A DNA stretch of 64,000 nucleotides from the NCBI GenBank assembly GCA_944390885.1, contig CALXRP010000010.1, forward strand, positions 1 through 64,000, read 5' to 3'. The position numbers were made by a program, and so were the translations under genes. How positions within the stretch are numbered: the stretch's first letter is position 1; each line of letters starts with the position of its first letter. Under the pieces are notes generated by a model that was given only the letters and a program-made list of their open reading frames with translations, made no database searches and was not told the DNA's origin. This DNA is from an uncultured Alphaproteobacteria bacterium (GTDB taxonomy: Bacteria; Pseudomonadota; Alphaproteobacteria; RF32; CAG-239). Of the stretch, positions 49,922-60,157 are shown in pieces.

Positions 49922-51853
49922 ATGGTTGCGATTAAATTGCCTGACGGCAGTATTCTTGATATGGAGAGCGGTGTCAACGGTTTTGACATTGCCAATAAAA
50001 TTAGTTCTAACCTGGCCAAGGCGGCCATAGCCATCACCGTAAACGGCACAACCCAGGATTTGAGCACCCCTATCACGACCGACGCAACCGTAACAATCAT
50101 TACCGGCAAAGATAAAGAGGGTTTGCACATCATCCGCCACTCCTGCTCGCACGTTATGGCAGAAGCGGTAAAAGAACTGTGGAAAGATGTTCAGGTTACC
50201 ATCGGCCCGGCCATTGAAAACGGTTTTTATTATGACTTTGCCCGCAAAGAACCGTTTACGACCGAAGATTTTGAAAAAATCGAAGCTAAAATGCACGAGA
50301 TTGTCAAACGCGATGAAAAAGTAGAGCGGATTGTTATGCCGCGTGCCGAAGCAATTAAATTCTTCAAAGACATGGGCGAGCATTATAAAGCCGAAATTAT
50401 TGAAGACCTGCCGGAAGACGAGGTAATTTCTCTGTACCGCCAGGGCAGCTTTACCGATCTCTGCCGCGGGCCGCACGTTCCGTCCACCGGCAAAATCGGT
50501 GACGCTTTCAAACTGATGAAAGTTGCCGGAGCTTATTGGCGCGGCGATTCGACCAAAGAAATGCTGCAGCGTATCTATGCCACGGCCTGGGCCGATAAGA
50601 AAGATTTGAAAGCCTATCTCGAAATGTTGGAAGAAGCCGCCAAGCGCGACCACCGCAAACTCGGTCGTGAAATGGACTTGTTCCACTTTGAACCGGACTA
50701 TGCGCCGGGTGCGGTTTTCTGGCATGACAAAGGCTACAAAATTTACCGCAAACTGATTGAATATATGCGCAAACGTCAGGAGAATAACGGTTATATTGAA
50801 ATCTCCACCCCGCGCGTTATGGATCGCTGCTTGTGGGAGACTTCCGGCCACTGGGACAAATACGGTGCTCATAACTATTCCGGCCAGACGGAAGATAAAA
50901 AATGGTTCTGCATTAAGCCGATGAACTGCCCGGGTGGTTTGCTGGTTTACAAACAAGGCATTAAGTCTTATCGTGATTTGCCTTTGCGTATGGCTGAGTT
51001 CGGCAAAGTCAACCGGTATGAGGCTTCCGGTTCTTTGATGGGGCTGATGCGCGTTCGCGAGTTTACGCAGGACGATGCCCATATTTTCTGCACGCCGGAA
51101 CAAATGGAAGAAGAATGCATTACGACTTTGAAGCTGATTTTGGATATTTATAAAGACTTTGGCTTTAATGACGTAAAGATTTATCTCTCAACCCGTCCGG
51201 ACAGCATTTACCGCATCGGTTCCGACGAAATTTGGGATTTGTGCGAAAACGCGCTGGCCAATGCCTTGACTTCACACGGTTATAAATTTGAAATCAACGA
51301 AGGCGAGGGCGCTTTTTACGGCCCGAAACTTGAGTTTATTTTGAAAGACGCCATCGGCCGCGAATGGCAGTGCGGAACAATCCAGGTTGATATGAACCTA
51401 CCGCAGCGCTTTGATATTTCTTATATCGGCGAAGACGGCGAGAAACATCAGCCGGTTATGCTGCACCGCGCGTTGTTCGGCTCAATTGAAAGATTCTTAG
51501 GTATTTTGATTGAGAACCATGCCGGCAAACTGCCTTTGTGGCTTTCTCCGGAACAAGTCGTTGTCGCGCCGATTGTCAGTGAGTTTAACGACTATGCCGA
51601 AGAAGTCGCCGCCGCTTTGAAAAAAGCCGGCCTGAGCGCCAAAACCGATTTGCGCAACGAAAAAATCAATTATAAGATTCGCGAACATTCCGTTGCCAAA
51701 ATTCCGGTCATTGCCGTTGTCGGGGCTAAAGAAAAAGAAAACCGCACGGTAACCGTCCGTCGTATCGGTTCGGATAAACAAGAGGTTATGAAACTGGACG
51801 ATTTTGTAAAAGCTTTGGCGCAAGAAGCACAAATGCCGTCACAGGATAAATAA
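49922..51853 (+). CDS. thrS: Threonyl-tRNA synthetase
   Basis: 643 residues, full length. The TGS domain occupies residues ~1-62, then the editing/SAD domain with HSCSHVMAEAV (HxxxH at ~66-70) and LCRGPHVPSTG, the class II core with motif 2 MAEFGKVNRYEASGSLMGLMRVREF and motif 3 MLHRALFGSIERFLGILIE, and an anticodon-binding domain (PLWLSPEQVVVAPI onward). It charges tRNA-Thr and clears mischarged Ser. Confidence 0.97.
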   Translation: MVAIKLPDGSILDMESGVNGFDIANKISSNLAKAAIAITVNGTTQDLSTPITTDATVTIITGKDKEGLHIIRHSCSHVMAEAVKELWKDVQVTIGPAIENGFYYDFARKEPFTTEDFEKIEAKMHEIVKRDEKVERIVMPRAEAIKFFKDMGEHYKAEIIEDLPEDEVISLYRQGSFTDLCRGPHVPSTGKIGDAFKLMKVAGAYWRGDSTKEMLQRIYATAWADKKDLKAYLEMLEEAAKRDHRKLGREMDLFHFEPDYAPGAVFWHDKGYKIYRKLIEYMRKRQENNGYIEISTPRVMDRCLWETSGHWDKYGAHNYSGQTEDKKWFCIKPMNCPGGLLVYKQGIKSYRDLPLRMAEFGKVNRYEASGSLMGLMRVREFTQDDAHIFCTPEQMEEECITTLKLILDIYKDFGFNDVKIYLSTRPDSIYRIGSDEIWDLCENALANALTSHGYKFEINEGEGAFYGPKLEFILKDAIGREWQCGTIQVDMNLPQRFDISYIGEDGEKHQPVMLHRALFGSIERFLGILIENHAGKLPLWLSPEQVVVAPIVSEFNDYAEEVAAALKKAGLSAKTDLRNEKINYKIREHSVAKIPVIAVVGAKEKENRTVTVRRIGSDKQEVMKLDDFVKALAQEAQMPSQDK

Positions 51854-51868
51854 CTGATTGGTAAAAAA

Positions 51869-51904
51869 AAGAAAAACCGGTTGGAAACAGCCGGTTTTTT
51901 TTGT
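51869..51904 (+). terminator. Rho-independent terminator of thrS
   Basis: AAAACCGG / CCGGTTTT hairpin followed by eight T residues. Confidence 0.8.
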
Positions 51905-51956
51905 TAGAAAATTAGCAATGCTTTGCTTTATCGTTCTTCCGGGCAGTGTTTTTTTC

Positions 51957-52238
51957 TTGTCATTGCCGGACTTGATCCGGCAATCCATTTGGCGTCATCC
52001 CCGGGCTTCATTTTTTTTAGTCATCCCCGGGCTTCATTTTTTTTAGTCATCCCCGGGCTTCATTTTTTTTAGTCATCCCCGGGCAGTGTTTTTTTACCGT
52101 CATCCCCGGGCATCGACCCGGGGATCCAAGTCAATCATATGGCTTCTTTTTTATCTGGATTCTCGGGTCAAGCCCGAGAATGACTGTGCCTTTATGCCCT
52201 TCACAATCCCCGCCGGGTGCGCCGCCGACGTTCGGCCG
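51957..52238. repeat. Cluster 5 of dispersed palindromic repeats, with a 26-bp tandem array
   Basis: Includes TTGCCGGAC, CCCCGGGCATCGACCCGGGG and TCTCGGGTCAAGCCCGAGA palindromes. From 51995 to 52072 a 26-base unit (TCATCCCCGGGCTTCA plus T8, A, G) is repeated three times in tandem with a fourth start. Spacer 51854-52244 has no gene and lies at the 3' side of the autotransporter. Confidence 0.85.
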
Positions 52239-52244
52239 GACGGA

Positions 52245-55200
52245 TTAAAATTCATAACTAACACCGGCCTGGAGGTCAAAACCTTCGCGTCCGCCGTTAC
52301 GATAAACAAGTTGGAAATAGCTGTCCACAACGTCCCATTCCTTTATCACGCCAAGCGCATATTCACTATATGGCTTAACCGATATTTCCGGCAAAACAAC
52401 ATTATCTGCCTTAACCTTGCTGTCATCAACCAGATTCCAATAATAACTATACCCGATATACGGCATCCAACCGTTGCCGGCATCCCACATCAGGCGTAGT
52501 CCGGGCGTCAGCTGTACAATCTGTATGGCGTCGGAATCTATATCAACACCGGCAGATGTTGTATAATCTGACGTTTTCACATAAGTATAACTTCCCATAA
52601 AGCTCGGCTGCAGTGTAAAGCCGTCCCCGAGATAAAAATTCCTGCCGGCTTTCATGGCAAAACCCGTAGAAAGATTATGAAAATCATCCGTGCCAAAACG
52701 CGTGTGTGCCTTGCCGTCGCCATACATCACATTAGCTGTCAGTCCTGTCCAGAATTCCCCGCGTTTAAACATTGCGCTTGCGCCTAATACCGCTGCTTTT
52801 TGGTTAATTCTGACACCGTCATATTTCTGACGAGAGCCTGTTGTTCCGACATAGCCGGAAAATACGCCGTCCCAACAATTGTCAAAATAAACTTTCCGGC
52901 TGTCTAATCCGACAAGCATACCCCATACCCGGTTGTCAACTTTCGGGCCGTTATCCAAACTGACTTCTTCATCGCTCATAAACGGCCTCATCCATGCCCG
53001 TCCGGCCATCACATCGCCGGATGCCAGACCCGCCGGAGAAACCGGCATCATCGCCGTGTTTCCTAACGCTTCGCGATAAACATTGGCTTGCGAAATATAA
53101 ACCCCGGCATTTGTGCTCACCGGAACAGTCGTCACATCCGGGTTCAAATCGCCATAGCTGACATCGCCGCCGGAGGCGCCGCTTTCCGCTTTTCCGGCAT
53201 TGATAAATTCTATTTCACCGGTAGTTTTGTCATATGACGCATCATATTTATAAATCGGACCATATGCTTCTATATCTTTTTTCATGCTTGCCTGTTCCGA
53301 CAAACCGTCTTTTGTATCAATAACGGCCACTTTTGTGTTGGGCGAAGTCTCATCACTCAAGATATTTAACTCATCAATAAACAACGACCCGCCATGCAGG
53401 TTTATGGTATCTGCCGTAATAAAGTCGCCGATCTTGTTCGCCAGGTCAATATCCAATCCCAAGCGGGTCACGCCGGACATCAGGTTGAGTTCTTTGGGGG
53501 CAAATCGGTTGATTGCCTCGTCAATCAGGCTGATTTTTCCCCCATACGTGTTAAGGCTGCTGGTTGAAAAATCGCTCCCCGATTTCATAACCGCCGTAAC
53601 ATCACCGCCTAAATAAAGCGCCTGTTCTTTGACCTCGTTATTAAATTCAACCCGCCCGCTGTCATCCCCGGTTATGGTTATGCCGGGAAAAGGAGCAGAA
53701 GCTTGTTTAACATATCCGCCTTCGACCTTGATAACAAATATCTCCTCCCCATACATAACAATATGATAATCATCACCCTGCTGCGTAATTTGAGCTCCTA
53801 GATTTTCCATTAGTTCCAATTCGGCCGCCACTTCGTCTTCCGGAATGATAGAAGAATAATCTCTCATCATATAGCCGCTATCTGTCCAAGCCAGATGTAT
53901 CTGCAAACTTTCTCCGTCATAAACATAATACCCGCCGGCATTATCCGAAACAACGTCATAACGCCCGCTTTCAGACAATTCTTCCTCTATATCAAAATAA
54001 AAGCCGTTAATTTTATCATCAAAGCGGATAATCCCGTTGTTAACGGCATTTAAGGTCAAATTGCCCTCATTATAAATCGCTTCGCTGTCCTCAACCTTGT
54101 TACCGTCAGCGTCATTATGAATAATCTTGTTGCCCGAAAATTCCGATACCCCGTTATCAGCCGTGATTGTCATATTTCCGGCATTATATATAGCTCCACC
54201 TTGGGCTGTTTTTCTATTTGTTTGAATATAGTTGTCATAAAAACTGCTGTTGGTTAAGAATATACTTCCTTTATTATAAATAGCTCCACCGGCTATTTCA
54301 CTGCTATTTGATTGAGCTTGAGCATAGTTGCCACTAAAATCCCCGGTAATATCCCCGATGAGACCGTAATTATAAATAGCTCCGCCGCCTGCACCGCCAT
54401 CTGATTGAGCATGGTTGTTGGTAAAATCTCCGGTTATGTTGGCAATGATTCCTGCATTTACATTATATATCGCTCCTCCCAAAGCAAGTCTACTTGCTTG
54501 AGCATAGTTACCGCTAAAATCCCCGGTAATATTCCCCATAGTGCCGTAATACATATATATCGCTCCGCCATAAGCACTATTAATATCTGATTGAACATAG
54601 TTACCACTAAAATCTCCGGTGATATCCCCAATGGTTACAAAATTATTATATATCGCTCCATATATCGCTCCGCCTTGCGCCATTCCACTATCCGATTGAG
54701 CATAGTTACCGCTAAAATCACCAGTAATATCCCCGATAGTACCACCATTACCTATTGCCCCACCTGTAGTATTGCCTCTGTTTGATTGAGCATAGTTACC
54801 GCTAAAATCCCCGGTGATATCACCGATAGTGCCATAACTATTATCTATCGCCCCGCCGTCTGCTCTGCCACCCATAAGTGCTTGGACATGGTTGTTGGTA
54901 AAATCACCAGTAATATCTCCGATAGTACCGTTATTATTATCTATTGCCCCGCCTGAAGTATCGTAACTAAATACTTGCTTATTATTTATAAAATCTGCAT
55001 TAATATTTCCAAGTGTTCCTTCGTTTGTTATAGCGTGGTTATTTGCACTAGAACTTTCAAAAACTACGTTTTTGATTTGCAAATCTGTTTGAGCGGAGGA
55101 GGAAAAGTCAAAGGCTTCTCGCCCGCTGCCTGTAATTGTTGTAATGGTATTCCCTTGTCCGTCGATAACAATGCCGGGAACAGCCGTGGTGATTGTAGAA

Positions 55201-55394
55201 TTAAAATCATCCGGGACGTCAATATTTTTGTCTAAATAGACTGTTCCACCGGCACCTGCACCGTCAATACCATTCTCAACCGCGCTCTTCAATTCATCCC
55301 AGGTCGAGACATGAAGCTCCGTGGCAGAAACAGGCTCAAAAGTCAGAAAAACGGCAGAAATCAAGACACTATAATACAACTTCTTTCTAAACAT
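52245..55394 (-). CDS. Autotransporter with Pmp-like GGAI/FxxN repeats
   Basis: 1049 residues. Signal peptide (KLYYSVLISAVFLTFEPVSA), a passenger of ~750 residues and a C-terminal barrel (~780-1049) ending GVSYEF. Residues ~130-420 hold about nine copies of GGAI and ten FxxN motifs (FSGN, FTNN, FINN) in units such as GDITGDFSGNYAQ, which is the signature pair of chlamydial polymorphic membrane proteins, and suits a beta-helix. Likely a surface adhesin. The ATG at 55394 follows GGAGGGGACG; a TTG four codons upstream is rejected. Repeat clusters flank it on both sides. Confidence 0.9.
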   Translation of the reverse strand: MFRKKLYYSVLISAVFLTFEPVSATELHVSTWDELKSAVENGIDGAGAGGTVYLDKNIDVPDDFNSTITTAVPGIVIDGQGNTITTITGSGREAFDFSSSAQTDLQIKNVVFESSSANNHAITNEGTLGNINADFINNKQVFSYDTSGGAIDNNNGTIGDITGDFTNNHVQALMGGRADGGAIDNSYGTIGDITGDFSGNYAQSNRGNTTGGAIGNGGTIGDITGDFSGNYAQSDSGMAQGGAIYGAIYNNFVTIGDITGDFSGNYVQSDINSAYGGAIYMYYGTMGNITGDFSGNYAQASRLALGGAIYNVNAGIIANITGDFTNNHAQSDGGAGGGAIYNYGLIGDITGDFSGNYAQAQSNSSEIAGGAIYNKGSIFLTNSSFYDNYIQTNRKTAQGGAIYNAGNMTITADNGVSEFSGNKIIHNDADGNKVEDSEAIYNEGNLTLNAVNNGIIRFDDKINGFYFDIEEELSESGRYDVVSDNAGGYYVYDGESLQIHLAWTDSGYMMRDYSSIIPEDEVAAELELMENLGAQITQQGDDYHIVMYGEEIFVIKVEGGYVKQASAPFPGITITGDDSGRVEFNNEVKEQALYLGGDVTAVMKSGSDFSTSSLNTYGGKISLIDEAINRFAPKELNLMSGVTRLGLDIDLANKIGDFITADTINLHGGSLFIDELNILSDETSPNTKVAVIDTKDGLSEQASMKKDIEAYGPIYKYDASYDKTTGEIEFINAGKAESGASGGDVSYGDLNPDVTTVPVSTNAGVYISQANVYREALGNTAMMPVSPAGLASGDVMAGRAWMRPFMSDEEVSLDNGPKVDNRVWGMLVGLDSRKVYFDNCWDGVFSGYVGTTGSRQKYDGVRINQKAAVLGASAMFKRGEFWTGLTANVMYGDGKAHTRFGTDDFHNLSTGFAMKAGRNFYLGDGFTLQPSFMGSYTYVKTSDYTTSAGVDIDSDAIQIVQLTPGLRLMWDAGNGWMPYIGYSYYWNLVDDSKVKADNVVLPEISVKPYSEYALGVIKEWDVVDSYFQLVYRNGGREGFDLQAGVSYEF

Positions 55395-55427
55395 CGTCCC
55401 CTCCAATTTCTATTGGATATTTCCATC

Positions 55428-55455
55428 AATATAATATACCACATTTCTCCGTCAA
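55428..55455 (-). promoter_or_regulatory. Sigma-70-type promoter of the autotransporter
   Basis: Minus strand TTGACG, 16-base spacer, TATATT; the start codon is about 30 bases downstream, giving a short leader. Confidence 0.5.
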
Positions 55456-55514
55456 AATCAATGAGTATTTGAAGGCAACAATTTTATTTTGTCTTCCTTA
55501 TCACATTTCTCCCC

Positions 55515-55715
55515 ACCGCCCGCCTGCCGTGCAGGTCATCCCCGGGCTTCGACCCGGGGATCCATATTTCAAAGCACAATCTTGACCGTGGAAAACAATG
55601 GAGCAACGCGATCCTCAGGGCACAATTCTGACAACTGACCGCTCAGGCCGTTGCCTGTGGATTGCCGGATCAAGTCCGGCAATGACATAGGAAAAGAAAG
55701 CCGAGAATGACGTAA
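55515..55715. repeat. Cluster 6 of dispersed palindromic repeats
   Basis: CCCGCCTGCCGTGCAGG joint, CCCCGGGCTTCGACCCGGGG and TTGCCGGATCAAGTCCGGCAA palindromes between the autotransporter and the second RND operon. Spacer 55395-55799 has no gene. Confidence 0.85.
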
Positions 55716-55799
55716 GAAAAAAGAATCCGGCAATTTCCCTTGAATTCGTCTTAAGCCTTATTATCTATAACGCAGACAATTTTTAATAAGGCCGAAAAA

Positions 55800-56957
55800 A
55801 TGCAGGATAAACAAGAAAAAAAGACATATTGGGGGCTGCTGCTGATTATTATCATAGCCGTGGCAGCTGTTTTTTATTTTTATCATAAGGAAGCCGACCG
55901 AAACAAAAAGACAAAAGTGCCTTCTTCGCCGGATCTCGTCTTAAACGTTATACCGGTTCGGGCAGAAAAAATCACGGTTGACAATTCTTACATCGGTTAT
56001 GTTACGCCGATAAACTCTGTTGCCGTAACGCCGTATATCAGCGGATTTTTAGAAGATATTATGGTTTCCGGCGGGCAAGAGGTCGAACAGGGCGATACTT
56101 TGGTTGTTATCCGACAAGACGAATATAAGGCCAATCTGAATATGGCGCAGGCCAAACTGCTCCAGTCCCGGGCAGATTATGCCAATGCGGCGATTTATTA
56201 TAAAAGAATGCGCGAAGCCGGAACAAAAATCATTTCCAAAACCGAGCTGGACAATGCCAAAGCGCAGTATCTGACATCGCGGGCAGCCGTTGCCGAAGCG
56301 CAGGCCAGTTTGGCTTTGGCCAAAGTAAATTATGATTATACGGTCATTCAGGCGCCGATATCGGGAATTGTCGGAGATGTCAGTCTAAGCCGCGGAGATT
56401 ATGTTTCACCGTCTTCTCCGCCGTTGTTTACCATTATCCAGTATGATCCGATTCGCGTTGTCTTTTCCCTGACCGACAAAGAATATCTTGATGAAATAAC
56501 GCGCAATCCGCAGCAGCCTTTTGCCAATGAAAAAATAACGCTCCGTCTGGCCAATGGTAAAATTTATGCCCAAAACGGACAATACAAATACATGGGAAAC
56601 GAGCTTGACAAGCCGACAAGCTCAATTTCGGTTTACGCCGATTTTGCCAATCCCGCGCGAGAACTGGTGGCCAATGCTTATGTCGATGTGCTGGTTGAAA
56701 AGACATATGACAATGTTGTCCGCGTTCGGCAAAGTTATGTAACTCTGGAAAATAAAGGAAGTTATGTCTACACGGTTCATGCCGGCCAATTGAATAAAAA
56801 GGCCGTTGAAATCATAACGGTTTCCGGCAATGACTATCTGATCAAAAACACCTTTGCGCCGGGAGAATATCTGGTTATTGACAAAGTCGGCAGAATAGCG
56901 CCCGGACAAAAGATAAAAACGCGCTTGCCCGAGCCGTCGACAGAGGAGAAGAAATAA
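55800..56957 (+). CDS. RND efflux periplasmic adaptor (membrane-fusion protein)
   Basis: 385 residues. Unlike the 5.2-kb adaptor it has an N-terminal membrane anchor ([19 protein letters not shown]) and no lipobox. Then [20 protein letters not shown] (lipoyl part), a coiled-coil hairpin ~105-185 ([20 protein letters not shown]), APISGIVG and the barrel. ATG of the pump gene overlaps its stop (TAATG), so they are translated together. First gene of a complete three-part efflux operon. Confidence 0.92.
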   Translation: MQDKQEKKTYWGLLLIIIIAVAAVFYFYHKEADRNKKTKVPSSPDLVLNVIPVRAEKITVDNSYIGYVTPINSVAVTPYISGFLEDIMVSGGQEVEQGDTLVVIRQDEYKANLNMAQAKLLQSRADYANAAIYYKRMREAGTKIISKTELDNAKAQYLTSRAAVAEAQASLALAKVNYDYTVIQAPISGIVGDVSLSRGDYVSPSSPPLFTIIQYDPIRVVFSLTDKEYLDEITRNPQQPFANEKITLRLANGKIYAQNGQYKYMGNELDKPTSSISVYADFANPARELVANAYVDVLVEKTYDNVVRVRQSYVTLENKGSYVYTVHAGQLNKKAVEIITVSGNDYLIKNTFAPGEYLVIDKVGRIAPGQKIKTRLPEPSTEEKK

Positions 56958-59900
56958 TGTTTTCTGAATATTTTATCGACCGTCCGCGTTTTGCCGCCGT
57001 TATTTCCGTAATTATGGTTCTGGTCGGGCTTTTGGCAATTCTGGTTCTGCCGGTTTCGCAATATCCAGAAATCACGCCGCCGCAGATTGTTGTCAGCACA
57101 ACCTATCCCGGCGCCAATGCCAAAGTTTTGGTCGATACGGTGGCAATTCCGATAGAAAACGAGTTAAACGGCGTGGAAAATATGCTTTATATGTCTTCCT
57201 CCTCGGATGACAACGGCTCTTATCAACTGACCATCACTTTTGATATCGGCACCAATCCGGATATTGCGCAGGTTCAGGTTGAAAACCGCTTGCAGCAGGT
57301 AAATTCGCAGCTGCCGGCACTGGTTATCCAAGAAGGTATCAGCGTAGAAACCAGGTCAAGCAACTTGCTGGCCATGTTGATTTTGCGCTCGCCCAACCGG
57401 ACGTATAACGACTTGTTTTTAAGCAATTTTGCTTATGAGAATATCCAAAACCCGCTGGCACGTATCAAAGGCGTCGGCGATGTGCAGATTTACGGCCCGC
57501 AATATAGCATGCGCATTTGGCTGAATACGGAAAAAATCTCCTCCCTCGGGCTGGACAGCACGGATGTTGTCAACGCAATTGAAAATCAGAACGTTCAGGC
57601 CTCAATCGGCGAAATCGGTGCTGCGCCGAGCCGGCCGGATACCGCGGTTGTAATGTCTTTGACCGCCAAAGGGCTTTTGGACAGTGTGGAAGATTTTGAA
57701 AATATTGTCATCACAACTTCGGCCGACGGTGGAATTATCCGGCTGAAAGACATTGCCCGGATTGAGCTGGGAGCCGATAATTATAGTATGAATGCCCATT
57801 TTGACAACGCGCCGGCCGTGGTCATCGGTCTGAGCCAGACGCCGAACTCCAATTCTCTGGATATTATGAAAAATGTCGAAAAAGAAATTGCCAAGCTCAA
57901 AAAGACCTTTCCGGAAGATATGGAATTTGCCGTTGCATACGATTCGACAAACTTTGTCCGCGCATCGATTGAGAGCATTTTAGAAACGCTGATAATTACC
58001 TTTTCCCTCGTCGTGCTGGTAACTTATGTCTTTCTGCAGCGTGCCAAAACAACGCTGATTCCGTTGATAACCATTCCGGTTTCTCTGGTGGCGACTTTTG
58101 CCGTCATTTATGCGCTCGGTTTTGATATTAACATTTTAACACTGTTCGCCATGATTTTGGCCATCGGTCTGGTGGTGGATGATGCGATTATCGTGGTCGA
58201 ACGCGTCCAATACCTTATGCTCAATGAAAAATTGGATTCCAAAAGCGCGGCAATCAAGGCCATGCAGCAGATTGCCAGTGCCATTGTGGCCACCACCTTT
58301 GTTTTGCTGTCGATTTTCATTCCGGTCGGACTGATGGCAGGCATTACCGGAAAGATATATCAGCAGTTTGCCGTGACGATTGCCACTTCCGTAACCTTCT
58401 CGGCATTTAACGCGCTGACACTGAGCCCGGCATTGTGCTCCATCTTCTTAAAAGGCGACGACGGCACAACGAACAACCGCTTTTTTGTCTGGTTTAATGA
58501 TCTGATTACTTTTTTGCGTGACAAATATGTTGCTGTTGTCGGCTATTTTTCAACTTATCTGAAGTTAACATCCGTGATTGTGTTGGGAACAATCGTTGTC
58601 GTCGTCCTGACCTTTGCCGGCACAGCCACGTCTTTTATTCCGGAAGAAGATCAGGGGATTATTTTTACCAATATCCAACTCCGCAATACGGCCACCATCA
58701 ACCAGACCAATGACCTGCTGGACAAGCTCGGACAAGAGGTTTTGCAGGAAGAGGGCGTCAAATATTTCATTTCCGTTGCCGGCTATTCGCTTTTGGGCGG
58801 TGGCGGAGAAAACGTTGCCCTCGGCGTTATCGGACTTGCACCGTGGAACGAACGGACGTCTAAAAACTTGTCAATGGAAGGCATTACCGCCCGCTTGACG
58901 GAGAAATACGGCAAAAATGACGATGCAGAAATAAACTTTTTTGCCCCGCCGTCGATTCCGGGCATCGGCAGCGCCAATGGCCTGACTTTTGAGCTGCTTG
59001 CGATTCAAAACAGCCTGACGCCGGCCGATTTGTTTAATAAAATGGAAGAATTTCTGGCTCAGCTGAACCGTTCTCCGGAAATGTCTTATGCCTTTTCAAC
59101 CTTCACGGCTGATACGCCGCATATATTTCTGGATATAGACCGCACCAAGCTGGAGGCCTACGACGTACCGGTAGCCAATCTGTTTACGGCTCTGCAAAAC
59201 AATCTCGGTTCACGCTATATCAACAACATTACATTAAACGGCCAGGTCAACAAGGTCATTATCCAAGCCGACTACCAGTATCGTCAAAATCTTCGCAACG
59301 TTGAGAATATGTATGTTCGTTCTCAAAAAGGAGATTTGGTCAGGATAAAGAGCTTTGCTACGGTCAGCACGGAAATCTCCCCGGATATTATCTACCGTTA
59401 CAATCAGTATACGTCGGCCTCGGTTACGGCTCAGTCTGCTTCCGGCGTCAGTACCGGTACGGCCATTGATGCCATCCGCAATTTGGCATCTCAAATGCTC
59501 GGCCAGCATTATAGTGTTGCCTGGACGGGACTGAGCCTGCAGGAAGTCGAAGCCGCCGGTTTGGCAGAAATACTGATTGCGCTGGCACTGGTCTTTTGCT
59601 ATCTGTTCCTCGTTGCATTGTATGAAAGCTGGATGTTGGCCTTTTCGGTAATGTTTTCAACGGTGTTCGGAATTTTAGGCGCTTTAATCGGCCTGCATCT
59701 GATGGGGCAGTCGCTGAGTATATACGCCCAGCTCGGGTTGATTATGCTGATCGGTCTGGCGGCCAAAAACGCGATTCTGATTGTTGAATTTACCAAGGCT
59801 TACCGCGACGACGGCGCCACGATTCTCGAAGCGGCCAAGAAAGGAGCGGAAGAACGGTTTCGGGCAGTGTTAATGACGGCTTTAACATTTATTCTGGGCG

Positions 59901-60157
59901 TATTTCCGATGGTCATCGCCACCGGCGCCGGAGCTTCGAGCCAGATTGCCATCGGAACATCGGTCTTTTTCGGCATGATAGCCGCAACTTTGGTAGGAAT
60001 TGTCTTTATCCCGGCGTTGTTTGCCGTATTTGAGAGTATTAAAGAATGGTCGGACGGCGGAAAAGAAGAGGAAAAATTGATAGCCGAAACCCAAAAGAGC
60101 GGAAGCAAATTAGGTATCAGCCTTGATGATACGCCGGAGCAGGGAGGTGCAAAATGA
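56957..60157 (+). CDS. RND multidrug efflux permease (HAE1 family)
   Basis: 1066 residues. [20 protein letters not shown] at the start, [15 protein letters not shown] in TM4 with the proton-relay Asp pair and [18 protein letters not shown] in TM10. Full-length with both porter loops. Overlaps the adaptor by 1 base and the outer-membrane factor by 4 (ATGA). Divergent from the 6.4-kb pump, so the two operons are paralogues rather than a recent copy. Substrate not predictable. Confidence 0.94.
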   Translation: MFSEYFIDRPRFAAVISVIMVLVGLLAILVLPVSQYPEITPPQIVVSTTYPGANAKVLVDTVAIPIENELNGVENMLYMSSSSDDNGSYQLTITFDIGTNPDIAQVQVENRLQQVNSQLPALVIQEGISVETRSSNLLAMLILRSPNRTYNDLFLSNFAYENIQNPLARIKGVGDVQIYGPQYSMRIWLNTEKISSLGLDSTDVVNAIENQNVQASIGEIGAAPSRPDTAVVMSLTAKGLLDSVEDFENIVITTSADGGIIRLKDIARIELGADNYSMNAHFDNAPAVVIGLSQTPNSNSLDIMKNVEKEIAKLKKTFPEDMEFAVAYDSTNFVRASIESILETLIITFSLVVLVTYVFLQRAKTTLIPLITIPVSLVATFAVIYALGFDINILTLFAMILAIGLVVDDAIIVVERVQYLMLNEKLDSKSAAIKAMQQIASAIVATTFVLLSIFIPVGLMAGITGKIYQQFAVTIATSVTFSAFNALTLSPALCSIFLKGDDGTTNNRFFVWFNDLITFLRDKYVAVVGYFSTYLKLTSVIVLGTIVVVVLTFAGTATSFIPEEDQGIIFTNIQLRNTATINQTNDLLDKLGQEVLQEEGVKYFISVAGYSLLGGGGENVALGVIGLAPWNERTSKNLSMEGITARLTEKYGKNDDAEINFFAPPSIPGIGSANGLTFELLAIQNSLTPADLFNKMEEFLAQLNRSPEMSYAFSTFTADTPHIFLDIDRTKLEAYDVPVANLFTALQNNLGSRYINNITLNGQVNKVIIQADYQYRQNLRNVENMYVRSQKGDLVRIKSFATVSTEISPDIIYRYNQYTSASVTAQSASGVSTGTAIDAIRNLASQMLGQHYSVAWTGLSLQEVEAAGLAEILIALALVFCYLFLVALYESWMLAFSVMFSTVFGILGALIGLHLMGQSLSIYAQLGLIMLIGLAAKNAILIVEFTKAYRDDGATILEAAKKGAEERFRAVLMTALTFILGVFPMVIATGAGASSQIAIGTSVFFGMIAATLVGIVFIPALFAVFESIKEWSDGGKEEEKLIAETQKSGSKLGISLDDTPEQGGAK

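Noticed and set aside
49916-51103. 395-codon frame antisense to thrS
   Set aside because: It is the shadow of a clearly conserved threonyl-tRNA synthetase; composition is Phe/Asn/Gly-rich as expected of antisense frames.
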